Assembly (NCBI GenBank): GCA_024643325.1
Contig: JAHEND010000003.1
Coordinates: 124,001 to 188,000, forward strand
DNA from: Sediminicola sp.
GTDB taxonomy: Bacteria; Bacteroidota; Bacteroidia; Flavobacteriales; Flavobacteriaceae
Direction: 5' to 3'
DNA: 64,000 nucleotides
The stretch's first letter is position 1. Every line of letters begins with the position of its first letter. Of the stretch, positions 44,546-53,250 are shown piece by piece. Both the position numbers and the translations under genes were made by a program. The notes below the pieces were generated by a model. The model was not told the origin of the DNA and did no database searches. It was given only the letters and a program-made list of their open reading frames with translations.

Positions 44546-45281
44546 TATGGGATTACGCCCCTATATATTTAATTCCCGTCCTAAAGAGGATGGGAATTTT
44601 TTTACAGGGATGCGAAATATACTGGGTTTTAAACCTAAAAACTTATCCATTTACAAAAAGGCCTTTATTCACCGGTCCTTACATTTGAAAGACGCTCAAG
44701 GAAATCCATTAAACTACGAGCGTTTAGAGTTTTTAGGAGACGCTATGTTGGGGGCTATTATTTCAAAATATATCTATAATGAAGTACCCGCCGCAGATGA
44801 GGGATACCTCACTAAAATGCGTTCTAAAATTGTCAGTAGAGAGCATTTAAATGAACTGGGTAAGGAGCTTAATTTACTCTCATTCGTAGACAGTAAAGTG
44901 CATAAAGACCATTTTGGGGACAATGTACACGGCAATGTATTTGAAGCATTGGTAGGAGCTATTTATCTAGACAGAGGCTACAAATACTGTGAAAATTTCA
45001 TACACCACAAAATAATTGAGCCCCATGTAGATCTAGCTAAGTTAGAAGGAAAGGTGATCTCTTACAAAAGCCTCTTGATTGAGTGGTGCCAAAAGGAGAA
45101 AAAGACCTTTAATTTTCAGATATTCGAAGACAGTGGTAATGATCCAGTAAGGCATTTTTCAGTAAAACTTTCGATTAATAAAAAGATTATTTCAAAAGGC
45201 CGTGGACCCTCTAAGAAAAAAGCAGAAGAGCAGGCGGCTAAAAGAGCTTTTTTTGCACTTCAGGAAAAAATTGACGCATAA
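44538..45281 (+). CDS. rnc: Ribonuclease III
   Basis: RNase III cuts double-stranded RNA in rRNA and mRNA processing. The 247-residue protein has the signature ERLEFLGDAMLGAIIS with the metal-binding Glu/Asp, NVFEALVGAIYLDRG with the second carboxylates, and a C-terminal dsRNA-binding domain ending KGRGPSKKKAEEQAAKRAF. The ATG at 44538 overlaps fabF by 8 bases; a second ATG at 44547, just after the fabF stop, is also possible. The acpP-fabF-rnc order is conserved in many bacteria. Confidence 0.97.
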   Translation: MLNMGLRPYIFNSRPKEDGNFFTGMRNILGFKPKNLSIYKKAFIHRSLHLKDAQGNPLNYERLEFLGDAMLGAIISKYIYNEVPAADEGYLTKMRSKIVSREHLNELGKELNLLSFVDSKVHKDHFGDNVHGNVFEALVGAIYLDRGYKYCENFIHHKIIEPHVDLAKLEGKVISYKSLLIEWCQKEKKTFNFQIFEDSGNDPVRHFSVKLSINKKIISKGRGPSKKKAEEQAAKRAFFALQEKIDA

Positions 45282-45339
45282 AAATCCGACTGCAAACGTT
45301 TTCGTAATTTTTTTAGTCAGATTAGACGGCACAGTCTGC

Positions 45340-45368
45340 TTGTAGAAAAGGGAGATTATATATATTTG
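45340..45368 (+). promoter_or_regulatory. Promoter of the IPExxxVDY-pyk operon
   Basis: TTG (45340-45342), an 18-base spacer and TATATTTG (45361-45368) match both halves of the flavobacterial promoter exactly. The expected start site is about 5 bases downstream, which favours translation from the ATG at 45387 over the one at 45378. Confidence 0.75.
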
Positions 45369-45386
45369 TTTGTTTAGATGTTTAAT

Positions 45387-45851
45387 ATGACTGCACTCCA
45401 TAAAATATCGATGGATTTTTATGAGTCTGAATATGCACTTATAGCATTGCATACTTCATTGGAAGATTACGCTATAGCTTATTGGTTAAACAAACATCTA
45501 AAAACAAAATTTAAACGGCATAATAGAGACCTGGATTTGAATACAGAAGCAACGTTTTCTGTTTTTGATTGGCATGACCTAAGCTCAGATTCGTATTGGA
45601 CACTTTTGTCTAACAAACACTTGAGTTTTCAGCATCAGGCCACCGAAGATCTTTTTACCAATGCCGCTTTAGAAAAAAAGCAATTCCTCATTCCAGAACA
45701 CAAAGGGGTAGATTTTTTTCTAAAGATAGAAGAACAAGATTTTTTAAATATAAAAGAGCTGGTCATTAAATTAAAGCAGTTACCCGTGATAGTTACTGCG
45801 TTTACTGTAGACCAAAGTCAACTAAAGTCAAAAAATAACTTAATTTTTTAA
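45387..45851 (+). CDS. IPExxxVDY family protein
   Basis: The 154-residue protein begins MTALHKISMDFYESEYALIAL and contains the naming motif in FLIPEHKGVDFFLKI (IPE, three residues, VD, here followed by F). The family is found in Bacteroidota, often just before pyruvate kinase as here (1-base gap), and has no known function. The upstream promoter decides the start: the ATG at 45378 would leave almost no leader. Co-transcription with pyk hints at a link to central metabolism. Confidence 0.82.
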   Translation: MTALHKISMDFYESEYALIALHTSLEDYAIAYWLNKHLKTKFKRHNRDLDLNTEATFSVFDWHDLSSDSYWTLLSNKHLSFQHQATEDLFTNAALEKKQFLIPEHKGVDFFLKIEEQDFLNIKELVIKLKQLPVIVTAFTVDQSQLKSKNNLIF

Positions 45852-45852
45852 T

Positions 45853-47283
45853 ATGCCAAGCGCAAAAAAAACAAAAATAGTAGCCACCTTAGGCCCTGCA
45901 ACAAGTACAAAATCTGTCCTTAGAGATATGATTTTAGCTGGGGTAAATGTGTTTAGAATTAATTTTTCTCATGCAGACTATTCTGATGTGAGTGCACGTA
46001 TTAAAATGATTCGTGAATTAAACGATGAGTTAAGAGTTTACACGTCTATCTTAGCAGATCTTCAAGGGCCAAAGCTTCGTGTAGGCGTTATGGAAGAAGG
46101 TATTGTAGTAGACCCAGGAGACCAAGTGACCTTTGCTACAGGCGCTCCATTTGTAGGAACAGCTACTAGGGCTTATATGACTTATGACAGTTTTCCTCAG
46201 GATGTAAAAGTGGGAGAAAAAGTCTTGTTAGACGACGGTAAATTACTGTTTGAGGTAGTGAGTACCAACGGTAAAGATGAGGTAGTCACTAAGGTAGTTC
46301 AAGGAGGTCCTTTGAAATCTAAAAAAGGCGTAAACTTACCAAACACTAAAATTTCTCTTCCAGCATTAACGGAAAAGGATGTAGAAGACGCCATTTTTGC
46401 TATTGGAGAGAAAGTGGATTGGATTGCCTTGTCTTTTGTGCGTTTTAGCCAAGATCTAAAAGATTTACATGAGTTAATTGCCAAGCATACGGACTTAAAA
46501 ATCCCAATTGTCTCTAAGATAGAAAAACCTGAAGCTATTGAAAATATTGACGAGATCATTGAATATACAGACGCTTTAATGGTCGCTAGAGGAGATTTGG
46601 GTGTTGAAATTCCAGCAGAGGAAGTGCCTTTAATTCAAAAGCAATTGGTCCTTAAAGCTAAACAGTCACGTAAACCAATTATTATTGCTACTCAGATGAT
46701 GGAGACTATGATAGATAGTCTTACACCAACAAGAGCAGAGGTAAATGACGTGGCCAATTCAGTTATGGATGGTGCAGACGCGGTGATGCTTTCAGGTGAG
46801 ACTTCTGTAGGACAGTACCCAGTTCAAGTGATTGAAAAAATGAGTAGTATTCTTCGTGCCGTTGAGCACTCTGAGCTCATTCGAGTACCATTAACTCCAC
46901 CAGTAAATTTAAGCAGAAGGTATGTGACTAAGTCTGTTTGTTACCATGCAGCTATTATGGCTAATGAAATGAATACTGCAGCCATCTCAACACTTACAAA
47001 CAGTGGTTATACTGCTTATCAGATTTCTGCCTGGAGACCGTCGGCACATATTTTAGTATTCACCTCTAACAAACGTATTCTAACACAGTTGAATCTGTTG
47101 TGGGGGGTTCAAGCTTTTTATTATGACAGTATGGTGTCTACCGACCAGACCATCTTAGATTTAAATGAAATGGCCAAAAAGGCCGGTTATGTTTCAGAAG
47201 GAGACACTATTATTAACTTAGCTTCTATGCCTATTAAGGAAAGAGGTATGGTCAATACGCTAAGGGTTTCTTCGATCCAATAA
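45853..47283 (+). CDS. pyk: Pyruvate kinase
   Basis: It converts phosphoenolpyruvate and ADP to pyruvate and ATP. The 476-residue protein has KIVATLGPATSTKS, the K/R-rich substrate segment IPIVSKIEKPEAIENIDEI, the signature MVARGDLGVEIPAEEVPL, and the TRAEVNDVANSVMDGADAVMLSGETS block. A C-terminal domain is present. It follows the IPExxxVDY gene and ends at a strong bidirectional terminator. Confidence 0.98.
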   Translation: MPSAKKTKIVATLGPATSTKSVLRDMILAGVNVFRINFSHADYSDVSARIKMIRELNDELRVYTSILADLQGPKLRVGVMEEGIVVDPGDQVTFATGAPFVGTATRAYMTYDSFPQDVKVGEKVLLDDGKLLFEVVSTNGKDEVVTKVVQGGPLKSKKGVNLPNTKISLPALTEKDVEDAIFAIGEKVDWIALSFVRFSQDLKDLHELIAKHTDLKIPIVSKIEKPEAIENIDEIIEYTDALMVARGDLGVEIPAEEVPLIQKQLVLKAKQSRKPIIIATQMMETMIDSLTPTRAEVNDVANSVMDGADAVMLSGETSVGQYPVQVIEKMSSILRAVEHSELIRVPLTPPVNLSRRYVTKSVCYHAAIMANEMNTAAISTLTNSGYTAYQISAWRPSAHILVFTSNKRILTQLNLLWGVQAFYYDSMVSTDQTILDLNEMAKKAGYVSEGDTIINLASMPIKERGMVNTLRVSSIQ

Positions 47284-47305
47284 AGCACACCTAATTAATA
47301 TTATA

Positions 47306-47341
47306 AAAGTCCCTTGAATTATATTTCAAGGGACTTTTTTT
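47306..47341. terminator. Bidirectional terminator between pyk and dinB
   Basis: A perfect 13-bp stem (AAAGTCCCTTGAA at 47306-47318 with TTCAAGGGACTTT at 47325-47337) has a 6-base loop, with Ts on the plus side and As on the other. It serves the two converging genes. Confidence 0.88.
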
Positions 47342-47362
47342 GTCAAGTTTATTAAAACAGCC

Positions 47363-48460
47363 TTAGAAATCGATGTGTAACTGAACACTCATAGGCGGTC
47401 CTTTAATCGCTTCTTTTTTTTCATTGTTAAGTTTACCCATAGAAATACCCAATAAACGCACGGAATTACTCAAGCCCTCTTGATAAAGTAATTTTGTAGC
47501 CGTCTCTTCAATCAAATCTTTGTCTGCTATAAAATAGGGCAGCGTCTTTGACCTGGTTTGGGTATTGAAGTCTGAGTATTTTAGTTTTAAGGTAATGGTT
47601 TTTCCAGAAACCTTACTGCGCCCTAATCTTTTAGCAAGTTCTTCTGCTAAAGCACTAATTTTACTTTCTAAAAATACTTCACTGCTAATATTGTCCTTAA
47701 ATGTTCTCTCAGCACCAATGGATTTTTGAACTCTTTCTGGTTTTACTTCAGAGGGATGAATGCCTCTGACGGCTTGGTGAAAATAGCGCCCACTCTTTCC
47801 AAAGTTCTCTATTAAGAAATCTTCTGAATGTTTCTTTAAGTCTGCTCCAGTAAAAATTCCTAATCCGTACATTTTATCTGCAGTCACTTTTCCAATTCCA
47901 AAAAACTTTCGAATATCCAATGCTTCAAGAAATGGCAAAACCGCTTCAGGAGGAATTGTTTTCTGTCCGTTTGGCTTATTAATATCACTGGCTATTTTTG
48001 CTACAAACTTATTTATAGAGACTCCTGCAGAGGCATTCAGCCCAGTTCTTTTTAAAATGGCCTCCCTAATCTCTTGCGCAATTAGTGTAGCAGAGGGGTT
48101 TCCTTTTTTGTGTTGGGTTACATCCAAATAAGCCTCATCTAAAGATAGCGGTTCTACTAAATTTGTATGCTCGTGAAAAATATTGCGAATTTGTTTTGAG
48201 ATCTCTTTGTATCGATCGAATCTAGGAGTTACAAAGATAAGGTTTGGACAAAGCCTTTTAGCCATTATTCCAGACATGGCAGAACGCACGCCAAATTTTC
48301 TAGCCTCATATGAGGCGGCGGCTACCACCCCTCGTTTGCCACCGCCACCCACTGCCACAGGAAGCCCCCTCAAGGAAGGATTGTCTAGCTGCTCTACTGA
48401 AGCAAAGAAAGCATCCATGTCTACATGGATTATTTTTCTATATGGAGGAGAGAGAGACAT
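47363..48460 (-). CDS. dinB: DNA polymerase IV (Y family)
   Basis: This is an error-prone translesion polymerase. The 365-residue protein has the catalytic motifs HVDMDAFFASVEQ and LSLDEAYLDVT, the VAASYEARKFGVRSAM segment, the helix-hairpin-helix ALDIRKFFGIGKVTADKMYGLG, and a little-finger domain ending near QLHIDF. The ATG at 48460 precedes the conserved start; the upstream frame to 48508 would overlap the promoter. A promoter fit (TTG at 48508-48506, 23-base spacer, TATCTTTG at 48482-48475) lies just upstream. No SOS-box can be identified. Confidence 0.96.
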   Translation of the reverse strand: MSLSPPYRKIIHVDMDAFFASVEQLDNPSLRGLPVAVGGGGKRGVVAAASYEARKFGVRSAMSGIMAKRLCPNLIFVTPRFDRYKEISKQIRNIFHEHTNLVEPLSLDEAYLDVTQHKKGNPSATLIAQEIREAILKRTGLNASAGVSINKFVAKIASDINKPNGQKTIPPEAVLPFLEALDIRKFFGIGKVTADKMYGLGIFTGADLKKHSEDFLIENFGKSGRYFHQAVRGIHPSEVKPERVQKSIGAERTFKDNISSEVFLESKISALAEELAKRLGRSKVSGKTITLKLKYSDFNTQTRSKTLPYFIADKDLIEETATKLLYQEGLSNSVRLLGISMGKLNNEKKEAIKGPPMSVQLHIDF

Positions 48461-48474
48461 TAAAAAGCTTTTCT

Positions 48475-48508
48475 CAAAGATATATATTCCAAGCCTATTT
48501 TCTCTCAA
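48475..48508 (-). promoter_or_regulatory. Promoter of dinB
   Basis: On the minus strand TTG (48508-48506), 23 bases, then TATCTTTG (48482-48475) match the flavobacterial promoter at the long end of the spacing range, 14 bases before the ATG. A plus-strand TATCTTTA (48514-48521) for the diverging gene is adjacent, so the two promoters abut. Confidence 0.55.
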
Positions 48509-48534
48509 AAGCGTATCTTTAGCGTATGGTTCAA

Positions 48535-49194
48535 ATGGGAAAAGTAGCAGTAGTATTGGGTGCCACAGGAGTTGTAGGAAAGGCTTTGGTGTTACAACTT
48601 ATACAAGATTATAGATATGATCAAATTCACCTTATAGGAAGAACGGCCCTAGACTTTGATCACTATAAAATTAAGGAAACCCTTTACTCAGATCTAGAAA
48701 AAGGATTGAGAGACCATCCTATTGTTGGGGATCATTTGTATTGTTGTTTGGGGAGTACAAAAGCTAAAACACCAAAGATAGAAGCGTATAAAAAAATAGA
48801 TATAACCTTGCCTTTATTGATTTCTCTTCAAGCCAAAGAGGCCCATTTTGAAGCGGTAGTTGTGGTATCTTCTTTAGGGGCTAATAAGGATTCTAAAAAT
48901 TTTTACAGCCAGATTAAGGGAGAAATGGAGCATCAAATACAAGCATTGGATCTACCAAAGATTCACTTTGTACAGCCATCATTAATACTGGGAGACAGAA
49001 AAGAGTTTCGTTTGGGGGAGCTCATAATTAAAGGCCTCATGCGTAGTTTGTTTTTTCTTTGGAAAGGCCCTCTGAAAGAATATAAGCCCATTCAAGCCAA
49101 AGATATTGCCAAGGCCATGATTTGGCTATCCAATACGCCTTATGAGACTAAAAGCGTAACTTCATCTAAACTAATAGAAATAGCCCAGTATTAG
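48535..49194 (+). CDS. NAD(P)-binding Rossmann protein (HTATIP2-like oxidoreductase)
   Basis: The 219-residue protein starts with the dinucleotide-binding motif VAVVLGATGVVGKALVLQL and has SSLGANKDSKNFYSQIKGEME, where Tyr and Lys are in the spacing of the atypical short-chain dehydrogenases. It ends with the HFVQPSLILGD segment, as in HTATIP2/YwnB-like proteins. The substrate is unknown. The ATG at 48526 is possible, but a -7-like element ends at 48521, so the ATG at 48535 is preferred. Confidence 0.82.
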   Translation: MGKVAVVLGATGVVGKALVLQLIQDYRYDQIHLIGRTALDFDHYKIKETLYSDLEKGLRDHPIVGDHLYCCLGSTKAKTPKIEAYKKIDITLPLLISLQAKEAHFEAVVVVSSLGANKDSKNFYSQIKGEMEHQIQALDLPKIHFVQPSLILGDRKEFRLGELIIKGLMRSLFFLWKGPLKEYKPIQAKDIAKAMIWLSNTPYETKSVTSSKLIEIAQY

Positions 49195-49275
49195 AAATCG
49201 GTATTTTTAGTTGGCTACACCCCTTCAAAACATTTTGGTGTATTTTCAAATTAATTTCTTTTTTAATTGTGCAAA

Positions 49276-49746
49276 ATGATAGAAATAGAACGCAAATTTT
49301 TAGTTAAAGACCGTAGTTTTGAAAATGAAGCCGAAACAAGTAGAACTATTAAGCAAGGATTTTTATCTACAGACCCCAAAAGAACAGTTCGTATTAGGGT
49401 AGAAGAGACTAGAGGTTATATAACCGTGAAAGGGATTTCTACTGATGGGGGTGTGTCTAGATTTGAATGGGAAAACCCCTTGTCAAAAGAAGCTGCAGAA
49501 GCTTTATTTAAACTTTGTTTACCTGGTAAAATAGAAAAAACCAGACATATAGTGACTGTAGGATCTCACCATTTTGAGGTGGATGTTTTTGATGGAGACA
49601 ACCAGGGACTTATTGTAGCTGAGATAGAATTATCAGATCCTGAGCAAGTATTTGAAAAACCAGCCTGGCTCGGGGCAGAGGTCACAGGAGATCAAAAATA
49701 TTACAACGCTTCCCTAAGCCAACATCCTTACAAAGATTGGAAGTAA
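49276..49746 (+). CDS. CYTH domain protein (adenylate cyclase/triphosphatase-like)
   Basis: The 156-residue protein begins with the diagnostic ExExK-type motif MIEIERKFLV and continues with the tunnel-fold strands (RIRVEETRGYITVK, TRHIVTVGSHHFEVDVF, LIVAEIELSD). The CYTH group includes class IV adenylate cyclases, thiamine triphosphatase and inorganic triphosphatases; stand-alone bacterial members like this are usually triphosphatases. An upstream TTG at 49267 is possible but would add three residues without similarity. Confidence 0.9.
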   Translation: MIEIERKFLVKDRSFENEAETSRTIKQGFLSTDPKRTVRIRVEETRGYITVKGISTDGGVSRFEWENPLSKEAAEALFKLCLPGKIEKTRHIVTVGSHHFEVDVFDGDNQGLIVAEIELSDPEQVFEKPAWLGAEVTGDQKYYNASLSQHPYKDWK

Positions 49747-49749
49747 TTT

Positions 49750-50769
49750 CTAAAAACTGCCCTTGAATTGAGAAATAAAACGAATGTCGTTTTCGCTCAA
49801 TAGTCTAATGTCAGAAATTTGGTGTAGCAACAAGGCAATTCTGTCTATACCCATTCCAAAGGCAAAACCAGAATATTCCTCTGGATCAATCCCACAATTT
49901 TTAAGTACATTAGGATCTACCATGCCACATCCCATAATCTCCAGCCAACCGGTACCCTTAGTCATTTTATAGTCTGTTTCTGTTTCTAAACCCCAATAAA
50001 CGTCTACTTCTGCACTCGGTTCTGTGAAAGGAAAGTAAGAGGGTCTCAATCTGATTTTAGACTTGCCAAATAGAGACTCTGTAAAGTATTGTAAAGTTTG
50101 TTTTAAGTCTGCAAAAGAAACGTCTTTATCGATGTACAAACCTTCTACTTGGTGAAAGAAACAATGGGATCTGGCAGAAATGGCTTCATTTCTAAATACC
50201 CTTCCCGGAGAGATTGTTCTTATGGGAGGGGTGTTATTTTCCATATACCGCACTTGAACAGAAGAGGTGTGTGTTCTAAGGAGAATATCTGGATCTGTTT
50301 GAATAAAAAAGGTATCCTGCATGTCTCTTGCCGGATGGTATTCGGGCAAGTTTAAGGCGGTGAAATTGTGCCAATCATCTTCCATTTCTGGACCTTCTGA
50401 AACATTAAACCCAATGCGAGAAAAAATATCAATTATCTGATTTTTCACAATAGAAATTGGGTGTCTTGAACCTATTTCAAGGGGACTTCCAGGTCTGGTT
50501 AAGTCTCCGTATAGACCTGAGGCTGTTGCTGTTTCCTCTAACGCTTCTTTGAGATTGCTGATCTTTTCTGTCGCAGCAATCTTTAGTTCATTGAGTTTTT
50601 GACCAAACACTTTCTTTTCTTCATTAGGAACAGATTTAAAGGCTGCGAAAAGATCTGTTAAAACGCCTTTTTTCCCTAAGAATTCTATTCTAAATGCTTC
50701 AATAGCCCCTGAATCTTTTGATTCAAACGCTTTTACCCTTTCTATATGTTTTTCTAATTGGTCTATCAT
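49750..50769 (-). CDS. pheS: Phenylalanyl-tRNA synthetase alpha subunit
   Basis: It charges tRNA-Phe together with PheT, which is not in the window. The 339-residue class II enzyme has the N-terminal coiled coil ([13 protein letters not shown]...), motif 2 [17 protein letters not shown], the [13 protein letters not shown] segment and motif 3 [14 protein letters not shown] strong Shine-Dalgarno sequence TGGAGG lies 8 bases upstream of the ATG, unusual for Bacteroidota. It has a full promoter at 50839-50812. Confidence 0.98.
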   Translation of the reverse strand: MIDQLEKHIERVKAFESKDSGAIEAFRIEFLGKKGVLTDLFAAFKSVPNEEKKVFGQKLNELKIAATEKISNLKEALEETATASGLYGDLTRPGSPLEIGSRHPISIVKNQIIDIFSRIGFNVSEGPEMEDDWHNFTALNLPEYHPARDMQDTFFIQTDPDILLRTHTSSVQVRYMENNTPPIRTISPGRVFRNEAISARSHCFFHQVEGLYIDKDVSFADLKQTLQYFTESLFGKSKIRLRPSYFPFTEPSAEVDVYWGLETETDYKMTKGTGWLEIMGCGMVDPNVLKNCGIDPEEYSGFAFGMGIDRIALLLHQISDIRLLSENDIRFISQFKGSF

Positions 50770-50811
50770 GTGCTTTTCCTCCAGGCTTTTTCAGCGCTTA
50801 AGATTGAATGA

Positions 50812-50839
50812 CAAATTTAAGATTTTCTAGGTAATCCAA
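50812..50839 (-). promoter_or_regulatory. Promoter of pheS
   Basis: On the minus strand TTG (50839-50837), a 17-base spacer and TAAATTTG (50819-50812) match the flavobacterial promoter exactly. The predicted leader is about 40 bases, too short for a T-box or a peptide attenuator. Confidence 0.75.
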
Positions 50840-50880
50840 AGCGTTTATTTTGGAAAACCCTTGTGATGTTCAAGACAATT

Positions 50881-50912
50881 AAAAAAATAGCCATCGCGAA
50901 GCGATGGCTATT
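50881..50912 (-). terminator. Intrinsic terminator after the carbonic anhydrase gene
   Basis: A perfect 12-bp stem (AATAGCCATCGC at 50886-50897 with GCGATGGCTATT at 50901-50912) has a GAA loop. On the minus strand it is followed by a run of seven Ts. It ends the sulP-carbonic anhydrase transcript. Confidence 0.87.
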
Positions 50913-50940
50913 GACAAAACAACAAGTGTTGTTTTATTGA

Positions 50941-51567
50941 TTAGTCTAAATGATATATTTCCATGATGTTTTTCAAAATTCCTTCAAAATCTATTTTAAG
51001 ATCTATGAGCTTTCCTGTATGAACATCAAACACCCAGCCATGTACTTTTAAATCCCTATCTCTAGCAGCTTTTTGTACTGTAGCTGTTTTAATCAAGTTT
51101 ACACATTGTTCTTGTACATTGAGCTCAACCAAGCGGTCGTATCGCTTCTCCTCCTCTGCAATGGCATCTAATTCATTTCTGTGAATTCTGTAAACATCTC
51201 TAATGTTTCTGAGCCACGGATTTAAAATCCCTAAATCTGCAGATTGCATGGCTGCTTTTACACCACCACAGGCATAGTGGCCGCAAACCACAACGTGATT
51301 TACTTTTAAGTGGTCTACGGCATAATTGACCACTGACATAACGTTAAGGTCTATGCTTATGACCATATTGGCAATATTTCTATGTACAAAAACCTCTCCT
51401 GGACCTAAACCCATGAGATCTTCTGCAGTTACACGGCTGTCTGAACACCCTATATAGAGCAATTCTGGATTTTGGCCTTTGCCCAATTCTTCAAAATAGT
51501 TATTGTCTGTACTGAGTTTGTTTTTAATCCAAGACTCATTATTTTTAAATACTTTATCTAGTTTCAT
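50941..51567 (-). CDS. Carbonic anhydrase, beta class
   Basis: The 208-residue enzyme interconverts CO2 and bicarbonate. It has the zinc ligands Cys in LYIGCSDSRVT and His/Cys in VCGHYACGGVKAAM, with the catalytic Asp/Arg in CSDSR. No signal peptide is seen, so it acts in the cytoplasm. It lies 15 bases after a SulP transporter gene on the same strand. The pair probably takes up bicarbonate and supplies or equilibrates it for carboxylases such as AccC. Confidence 0.95.
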   Translation of the reverse strand: MKLDKVFKNNESWIKNKLSTDNNYFEELGKGQNPELLYIGCSDSRVTAEDLMGLGPGEVFVHRNIANMVISIDLNVMSVVNYAVDHLKVNHVVVCGHYACGGVKAAMQSADLGILNPWLRNIRDVYRIHRNELDAIAEEEKRYDRLVELNVQEQCVNLIKTATVQKAARDRDLKVHGWVFDVHTGKLIDLKIDFEGILKNIMEIYHLD

Positions 51568-51582
51568 AAGATATATTTTTGG

Positions 51583-53163
51583 TTAAGCCTTTTTGGAGCT
51601 CAGGTTAAAAAATGAAATAAAACTTTCTGGATTAGAGACTGTTCCATTTTCTGAAATTAAAGTAATATTGATGTTTCTCAAGACCGCTTTTGCAGCAAAA
51701 TCTTCAAGAATTTCAATAATATCATAATCTAAAAACCGGGTTTTCCTAACGTCTAATTCCAGTTCGCTGTCATGAGGTAATTGGTCCAGTTCTTTTAAAA
51801 TAGCACCCTTATTGAAAAAAGTAACTTCTTCTGCCAACGTCATTTTAATTTTATGGGCTCCATTGCTATTGTCTTCAATGTGTAAAAAGTGAGAGTTTTG
51901 AAAACTTTTAATCAAAACAATAATTACGCCAACTGCTAAACCCAAAGCAATACCTATAAGTAAGTCTGTAAATATAATTCCCATTACAGTCACTATAAAA
52001 GGAATGAATTGTTTCCATCCTAGTAGGTACATTTTTTTAAACAATGCCGGTTTTGCCAATTTATATCCAACGATGAATAGTATAGAAGCCAATACAGAAA
52101 GTGGAATCATATTGAGTAATTTTGGAATTACCATTACGGATATGAGTAATAAAAAACCATGCAAAATGGCAGCTAATTTACTTTTACCGCCAGATTGAAT
52201 ATTTGCTGAACTCCTAACGATTACTTGCGTTACAGGTAACCCGCCAATAAGTCCAGAAAACATATTTCCAGCACCTTGAGCCAATAATTCTCTGTTGGTT
52301 GGAGTAACCCTTTTATCCGGATCTAATTTGTCTGTGGCCTCTACACAAAGCAAGGTTTCTAGACTGGCTACTAAAGCTATGGTAAATGCTACAATCCAAA
52401 CTTCAGGATTTCCAATCCCAGAAAAATTAGGACTGGTAAATTGTGCTTTAAATGAAGCTAAGTCCTCTGGGACCGGGACTTGAACTAAATGGCTGGCTTT
52501 AATAGAGAGTCCTTCGGAATCTTTGGTGACAACAAAGTAAATAATTCCAATCACTACCGCCACTAATGGACCTTGAATTAAGGTGAATATTTTACCTTTT
52601 TTAGAGAGAATTTTGTCCCAAAGTAATAATATTCCCAAACCGATGATCGCTACAATTGTTGGACCAACTTGAATGCCGTTCAAGGGGGCTAATATTTCTG
52701 AAAAAGTATTTTGACCATCTATTTGCATAAAAGCAAAGTCGCCTTCTGGGTCTGCATCATAGCCAAAAAAGTGAGGAATTTGTTTTAAAATGATAATGAT
52801 TCCTATTCCAGTAAGCATTCCCTTAATCACGGAAGAAGGAAAGTAATACCCAATGACTCCCGCTTTTAAAAGGCCAAAGACAATTTGTATCGCGCCTCCT
52901 AAGACAACGGCTAATAAGAAATTCTCAAAGCCTCCTAGGGCGCCAATAGCTGTAAGCACTATTGCAGCTAGTCCTGCTGCAGGCCCTGAAACCCCAACTT
53001 CAGAACCACTTAAGAAGCCTACTAAGATACCTCCTACAATACCAGCGATAAGGCCAGAAAAAAGAGGGGCTCCACTCGCTAGTGCAATACCCAAACAAAG
53101 TGGGAGCGCAACGAAGAAAACGACAATACTCGCAGGTATGTCTTGTTTTATATTTTTAAACAT
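51583..53163 (-). CDS. SulP family inorganic anion transporter (probable bicarbonate transporter)
   Basis: The 526-residue protein has about 11-14 helices with the SulP signature region (DIPASIVVFFVALPLCLGIA at the start; VTQVIVRSSANIQSGGKSKLAA in the middle) and a C-terminal STAS domain (LDVRKTRFLDYDIIEILEDF). SulP members carry sulfate, bicarbonate or dicarboxylates. The adjacent carbonic anhydrase makes bicarbonate the most likely cargo. The ATG at 53163 is the conserved start; an upstream ATG at 53187 lies inside the leader hairpin. Confidence 0.93.
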   Translation of the reverse strand: MFKNIKQDIPASIVVFFVALPLCLGIALASGAPLFSGLIAGIVGGILVGFLSGSEVGVSGPAAGLAAIVLTAIGALGGFENFLLAVVLGGAIQIVFGLLKAGVIGYYFPSSVIKGMLTGIGIIIILKQIPHFFGYDADPEGDFAFMQIDGQNTFSEILAPLNGIQVGPTIVAIIGLGILLLWDKILSKKGKIFTLIQGPLVAVVIGIIYFVVTKDSEGLSIKASHLVQVPVPEDLASFKAQFTSPNFSGIGNPEVWIVAFTIALVASLETLLCVEATDKLDPDKRVTPTNRELLAQGAGNMFSGLIGGLPVTQVIVRSSANIQSGGKSKLAAILHGFLLLISVMVIPKLLNMIPLSVLASILFIVGYKLAKPALFKKMYLLGWKQFIPFIVTVMGIIFTDLLIGIALGLAVGVIIVLIKSFQNSHFLHIEDNSNGAHKIKMTLAEEVTFFNKGAILKELDQLPHDSELELDVRKTRFLDYDIIEILEDFAAKAVLRNINITLISENGTVSNPESFISFFNLSSKKA

Positions 53164-53184
53164 AAGTTGTTGTTTTATGATGTA

Positions 53185-53223
53185 CACCTTTTGCTCCTAT
53201 TCAGGAGAAAAAGGTGAAAAGTA
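53185..53223 (-). promoter_or_regulatory. Leader hairpin/operator abutting the sulP promoter
   Basis: CACCTTTT (53185-53192) pairs with AAAAGGTG (53209-53216), and CTCCT (53194-53198) with AGGAG (53203-53207), around the 4-base loop ATTC with a single G-A mismatch. It lies 22 bases upstream of the sulP ATG. A 7/8 -7 element (TACTTTTC, minus strand 53223-53216) abuts it, so the repeat covers the likely start site. There is no T run, so it is not a terminator. It may be an operator or a translation-controlling leader. Confidence 0.45.
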
Positions 53224-53250
53224 AATAGTTGAGTTGTTATTGCAGAGATT

